Shown: piece by piece, positions 59,492-64,000 of the stretch
Layout of the letters: the number at the start of each line of letters is the position of its first letter
How positions within the stretch are numbered: the first letter of the stretch is position 1
Assembly: GCA_910574455.1 (NCBI GenBank)
Contig: CAJSYZ010000009.1
Coordinates: 1,939,040-2,003,039, forward strand
Length of the DNA: 64,000 nucleotides
Source: Trichaptum fuscoviolaceum
Lineage: Eukaryota > Basidiomycota > Agaricomycetes > Hymenochaetales > Trichaptaceae
Direction of reading: 5' to 3'
Position numbers and translations under genes: made by a program
The notes under the pieces: generated by a model
Database searches by the model: none
Told to the model about the DNA's origin: nothing
Seen by the model: only the letters and a program-made list of their open reading frames with translations

Positions 59492-59748
59492 CCCTCGCCC
59501 TCGCCCTCGCCCTCGCCCTCGCCCTCGCCCTCGCCCTCGCCCTCGCCCTCGCCCTCAATCTTGTCAACGCCCTCGTCCCTGCTCTCGCTCAGGTCGTCGT
59601 CACCCTTAGCATTGGCATGCTCGTCCTCTGCATCACCTTCCACCTCGCCTCTATACTCAGCCCCCTCATGCTTCGCCCTTATCGTCGGTTCCGTCTTCCC
59701 AATTATCAGCACCTTCGTCATACGCTTTCTCGCAGGTCGAATCTGCAT
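59146..59748 (-). CDS. Acidic low-complexity open frame over the minisatellite
   Basis: An ATG-initiated 200-codon frame. It begins MQIRPARKRMTKVLIIGKTE and then becomes acidic: DAEDEHANAKGDDDLSESRD, an EG dipeptide run, (DEDEGK)n and (DEDEGE)n blocks, and an end DGDQEEDDASKWDSATD. The block GVDKIEGE occurs twice. It overlaps the last exon of the gene at 59666-63650 by about 80 bases in another frame, and I found no splice that joins them. It could be an unrecognised alternative C-terminal exon, a separate gene or simply an open frame kept by the hexamer repeat. Low confidence as a real gene. Confidence 0.3.
59222..59586. repeat. GAGGGC/CCCTCG hexamer minisatellite
   Basis: On the plus strand mostly (CCTCGC) and (CCTCGTCCTCGC/T) units. 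A pure GAGGGC block covers about 59470-59555, and a mixed block with GAGGAC and AAGGAC covers 59222-59470. The 19-base word CAATCTTGTCAACGCCCTC occurs twice, near 59291 and 59555, marking an internal duplication. All units are multiples of three, so several frames stay open on both strands. Confidence 0.93.
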
Positions 59749-62700
59749 CTACAATGTCAAAATACAAGGAAAAGTCCCTGCCAGTGATACCCGATCCAAC
59801 AAGTTCGGTGTTCTTTCTCGTATCGATATCTGTACTGGCATCGTAAGCTAGGAGGCGGGATCGAACCTTTTCCCAGTTTGATTCAGTGAAGAAAGAGGGA
59901 TTTGACAACAAGTTAACATAGTTGTCCGTATGAGGCTGCCACAGAGCGCTAGTGAAATACCACTCAGCGCCGCCAAGTTCTTCTTTGATATTTTGCAACC
60001 GAGCCACCTGTTTATCAATGGCAACCTTGACCTATCCATGAGAAGATCAGCGAATAAGGACAATATAAGTGCTGAAAAAAGTAGATACCGCTGTTGCCGC
60101 AAGGGCGAGGGCACCGATAGGCTTTCCTATGGTGTTTCTGTCCAGTATTTTATGCCGACCCATGGCCAAGACAATGTGTACGGACAACACTGAGACCACA
60201 AGGTCAGAGCAGAACAGTCCTTGCTTCTGTACATTTAGAGTCAATGCATGGACACAAAATGCGACAATAAACACTCTTTTACTTACCCTCTCCATACTAT
60301 ACCAGCTTTCCCATAGAAACGGTTCGGCTTTCTTCTTGTCAACTAGCGTCTGCAACGTCTTCACAATTGCTTCATTTTGCATCGACTTTGATTGTTCGCC
60401 GCTGATAAAACTTGCAACTGATTGCTCAGCTTTCTCAAAAAGTTTCTTGCGCCAGCTATCAGAGCATCTCTGGGCCGCCTGAAATACGAGGATTGCATCT
60501 CAATTTGGTAAAGGTAACTTGAGAATAAGTAAAAATGACTCAACTAGAGAACAGATATCGGCGAACTGAGTTTCGTAACTGAGTTCCACAGAATCAAACA
60601 CTTTCCCCCACAGTGAGCTGATGAGCTTATTGTCCGGGGTTTGCCATGGTGTGACGGACTTTCCAACTGCGCGAAATAGTGAAGGTAATAGAATATGAGT
60701 CCAACCTGCCTGAGTACCGGGAGGGAGACACTGGTTCGTCGCCCTTTTCCTGCCTGGCACGCGAGATCCTTCCCTTCCTTCATTTCGGTCCTTGTCCTCA
60801 AGTCCCACTGATGTCTGCATATCAGTAAATCAGCAAAATATGTCATAGAAATGAATTTGATTCGACAAACTGAGCTAGTAGTCCGAGAGACTTTGCGATG
60901 ACCTTGATAAGCCCCAGTTACTAACACTTCGGGTCCGGGGGTGCAGGATGCTCTCGTCATTGCAAGCGACGGTGCTCGAGGTGCTAACGACATCTTTCGA
61001 CCACCAGACTATTAAGAAAAAAAGGTGAATGCTCGCATTTAGAGTGTATCAATCGACTCTCACTTACTTCATTATCAGCCACCAGCGACTGCCTCTTGCG
61101 ATTAGAGGTAGCGGATCCAAGCTCCGGCTGCAGCACATCAGAAAGCTGTTATCCGTGGCAAGTGAACAACTCGAAAAGAAGCACTTACTGTTGTATCGGC
61201 CTCAGGCCGATAAGGAATGTCAGAGGGTTTCCTCTTCTTACTCCAGTCCTTTCCGCCTGATCAGATACGAACTTAAAATGCCGGTTACCATAGAATTGAC
61301 ACTTACTGTGGCACCGGCCTGTGTGTCCATGTCAGTCAATAATGACTTCTTGATCTTGACAGCCTTATTAGCCTATTGAGATGGTTTAAAATAAGTAAAC
61401 ATTTAAAAAGAGTGCGGTCTGGTTACGAGACTAGAAGGAATTCATTGCACGTGAAGGTAGAAGAATTACCACATTAACCTGAGAGTCGGTGTCTGGTGGC
61501 GACTTCCTCTTTCCGTTCTTTGTGACTGTGATGTCCTATTCATATGCACACATTAGCGATCAACTTGAAGTGAAGAAGGAAACGAATAGTTGCCACAGGA
61601 GAGCACCGGAAGTGAGCCTAGGGTGCATCAACACTCACACATACCTGTACACGGGGTTCCAAGGCTAGTGATTGCACCTTACAACCATAAATAAGGGGGG
61701 AACGAGAGAAGTTGAAATAAGATAGACTTACCGGTGCGCTAAGCTGCGAATTAGCAGTTCTCTTGTTTGCATCCTATCAAAATACCAATTCAGTAAGCAA
61801 TGAAGGAAGGATGTACCATGAAGATCACTGTCTGGTACTCACCTGTCCACCTGGTTTTATCTTGTGGTTCTTATCCTCGAGTACGGGAAGGGATTACTAC
61901 TCAGTAGATTGAAAAATGTAGAATGATATGACGTCGCTTACCGTTGAAACCTGCGACCCGGAAAGAGTGTCACGCAATAACGTCCTTTTCTTCGAGTTGA
62001 GGTTGCTGCTACCTCCATCCTGTTCATGACACGGCAGTTGGCAGATAAATAATAACGAAGGAATATGAACAAACGGTCATGGAGTAACTGACATGAATCG
62101 AACAGTAATCAGTCGGACTCACACAAGCTTGAGCCGGCCTTGTTAGCCTCATCGGATCGATTCCGCCCTATAAACAAGTCGTTCAGACTGCATCTGCCAT
62201 TCTAATGCTCCGTCAACTCACAACATTTGATTCCGAATAGACAAGATGTGCCTTCTGTTGCACGCTGATTGTGCTATTTTTTACATCATGATAGCTTGTA
62301 AGGGTTATTGTTTCTCCTTCATCCTCCCAGGGACTTAAGTTTTCATCATCTGGCAATCGGACGGTGTGTCTGGTGCAGCTTTGCGTCAGCAAGGCTCATA
62401 ATACAGTGGTAGCAAAGACAAGAGCGTCAATGTTGCAGGTGAAGGACTTCCAACTTGAAGTTGGGTCTCGGCCCGGGAGCGTCACGGTAGTAGCCTGAGT
62501 AGGTAGTCGGGATGATGATGATCATATGAGTTTAATAATTGAGTCTAAATCAAGCTTCGCACTCACCATTACATCGACTTGACAGTACCAAATACTGATT
62601 CAGACGCAATGCAAGATTCAAACCTCAAACTCACAAATTGATCCTTTCTGAGTCTATCCCTGCCACTGGCACCTCAAGACCTCCACCCTCTTCACCGATG

Positions 62701-63650
62701 AAAGTGGAATCATCTGTGTTGCGAAGCGCCCTGACAGGGCGTTTTGTCTTGTCGTTCCGCCTTGACGTAGCGGGCGAGTCTATTATGTCCGTTTCTTCAC
62801 CAGAAAGATACTCGTTCGGTCCTGCAGGAGCGTGAAAGAATGCGTCGCTGGGAGTGGCGGCAGACCTGGATATCTTTGCGGTCTGCACACGTGTGCGAAA
62901 TGGAAGTTCACCTTTGGAATCTTCTTTCCTAGCCTTTTTTGCAGGCTTCCTGTTTGGCTCATCCATACTCGCTGCTTCGCATTAAGGTGAGTCACAGTGT
63001 TCAACCTCCAAGCTTTGAGATGATCTGAAAATGTATAGGCAATGTTACTCACGAATATCCAAGTCTTCGTTGTGTCCATCTTCACAACCCGATACGTCTT
63101 TAACATCGTTCTTCGAGCCTGTTAATGCCAGTTCAAATCTGTGTCATCATTGATCTAAAGTTGAAGACTTACAGCTAGCTTCGCCTTTCGGCTTTCTACG
63201 TCCACGTTTGCCAGTGAGTTTAGGCACTGTTGAACCCATCTGGGTGCGTGTCTCAAGAGCCTTCGACAAGTTGTTTTCAAGCTCTACGGTCTCTAGCATC
63301 GCTGCTTCTTGGTTCTCTGCTGCAGTCACCTTCTTGCGAACCTTGTCAGCTGCCTCTTGTTCTTTTGCTGCCCGTTTTTGCTCCGCAGCGAGTTTTTTCC
63401 TCTCTTTCGCAACCGCGACTTGCTGGGCCGCAGCTCTGCGGAAAGCTGCCCGCTCTTCCTTCTGCTTTTCCTTCTCTTCCTTCTCCTTCAATGCCTCATC
63501 CCGCCTTTCTGCCTGCCGTACTCTCCTTTTCTCTTTTTCTTCCTTCTCCCGCAATATCTCCTCCTGTGTTTGTCTTGTTCTGAGTTGGTCAACGACTGCT
63601 CCGGGGTGCTTTTCCCTGTTCTTAGCCCTTGTCTGTCTTTGAGTTGACAT
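59666..63650 (-). CDS. Multi-exon nuclear-type protein with an array of phase-0 microexons
   Basis: The ATG at 63650 begins MSTQRQTRAKNREKHPGAVV and leads a Lys/Glu/Arg-rich coiled coil (ILREKEEKEKRRVRQAERRD), then GKRGRRKPKGEAS. This N-terminus resembles a lineage-specific agaric family often carrying a C-terminal DUF6532-like domain; that link is from memory. Two more exons give EPNRKPAKKARKEDSK and, across an intron, CTRHTVRLPDDENLSPWEDE. Nine small exons follow (62123-62167, 61942-62019, 61843-61875, 61732-61773, 61645-61677, 61470-61535, 61307-61372, 61189-61248, 61068-61127), all multiples of three and phase 0. Many carry basic motifs: NSKKRTLLRDT, NGKRKSPPDTDSQ, KIKKSLLTDMDTQ, WSKKRKPSD, NRKRQSLVADNE. 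The C-terminal domain has KLISSLWGKVFDSVELSYET, QRCSDSWRKKLFEKAEQS, GKPIGALALAATA and EWYFTSALWQPHTDNYVNLL, ending DGTDDKGEA at TGA 59666-59668. Confidence 0.75.
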
Positions 63651-64000
63651 TTTGTGCAGTGTTTTGAGACTTGTATGATGATAAGATGTGTCGAAGGTGC
63701 AAGTTCAAGATCAGGGAGGCGGGGGCGTCTATCTTAGACAAGTTGAAAATTTACGCCCAACTACTACCGTGACTACTCTATGACTAATTTTAACTCAGGT
63801 TCAAGTTCACTGGCACTCCGAGTCCGAGTCACTGCCAGTGCTAGCAGCCTGCCAGTGCCAGTGAGGCTCAGCTGTGAGTCCCAATTGTCGACGTGTACTA
63901 CTACTGAGGTTACATTCAAGTTGATGCCAGCGACACGGAAAAAGCACGATCCCTTTCATTTTCCACCAACTATTTGATGCACCTTGCCCGGCTGTAGTAG
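63651..64000. other. Upstream region, nothing recognised
   Basis: 350 bases upstream of the minus-strand gene start. Words such as CAGTGCCAGTG and CTCCGAGTCCGAGTC repeat locally near 63810-63870. No gene is seen before the window ends. Confidence 0.4.

Noticed and set aside
59181..59609. Long plus-strand Pro/Arg and Ser/Pro open frames
   Set aside because: They are the other strand of the GAGGGC hexamer repeat. Repeat units of three keep all frames open; there are no domain-like shoulders.

Overview
The window looks like a chromosomal segment from a mushroom-forming basidiomycete (Agaricomycetes). Protein genes are cut by many short GT-AG introns of about 45-70 bases, UTRs are compact, and the gene content is fungal: DEF1, alpha-1,3-glucan synthase remnants, a secreted berberine-bridge-type oxidase, WD40 membrane proteins and an Ish1/Msc1 protein. 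No tRNA, rRNA, CRISPR array or bacterial-style operon was seen. All identifications come from reading the sequence and from recalled family features; no database search was run.

Layout, 1-30 kb: the 3' end of an Ish1/Msc1-like gene (1-535); a decayed, intron-containing copy of the nuclear export receptor gene CSE1 (2.3-5.0 kb) lying between two identical 20-base repeats; a gene-poor stretch (5.1-7.9 kb); an unrecognised Ser/Pro-rich gene (8.0-9.5 kb, minus); a secreted FAD-linked oxidase (11.8-13.8 kb); an MFSD1-like transporter (14.1-16.4 kb, minus); a malate dehydrogenase with an 8-base microexon (18.9-20.4 kb); a zinc-less medium-chain oxidoreductase (21.3-22.9 kb); an unrecognised gene (23.5-24.9 kb); and a four-helix membrane protein with a WD40 domain (25.3-29.3 kb).

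Layout, 30-48 kb: a second medium-chain reductase (29.8-31.1 kb); a glutathione-independent formaldehyde dehydrogenase-like gene (31.3-33.3 kb, minus); a Lon protease ending in a peroxisomal signal (33.9-37.2 kb, minus); a wrecked alpha-1,3-glucan synthase gene (38.0-41.7 kb, minus) interrupted by a complete Tc1/mariner transposon with an intact DD34E transposase; a 21-base tandem repeat; and a long coiled-coil protein (43.4-47.5 kb, minus).

Layout, 48-64 kb: a small unknown gene; DEF1 (49.1-52.6 kb); eIF5A (53.7-54.5 kb, minus); a pair of divergent, nearly identical 0.78-kb inverted repeats that each carry a small beta-trefoil-like gene, the right copy frameshifted; an AGGTCA-rich repeat between them; a GAGGGC minisatellite; and a long minus-strand gene (59.7-63.7 kb) whose centre is a run of nine tiny exons, every one a multiple of three bases and in phase 0.

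Housekeeping genes (eIF5A, DEF1, MDH, Lon) are interleaved with decaying duplicates and repeat-associated sequence. I see no shared pathway. Lon (C-terminal SRL) and possibly the malate dehydrogenase (C-terminal PKL) may work in peroxisomes, but their proximity may be chance. The most unusual structures are the phase-0 microexon array, the inverted duplication with one broken copy, and the transposon sitting in the glucan synthase remnant.
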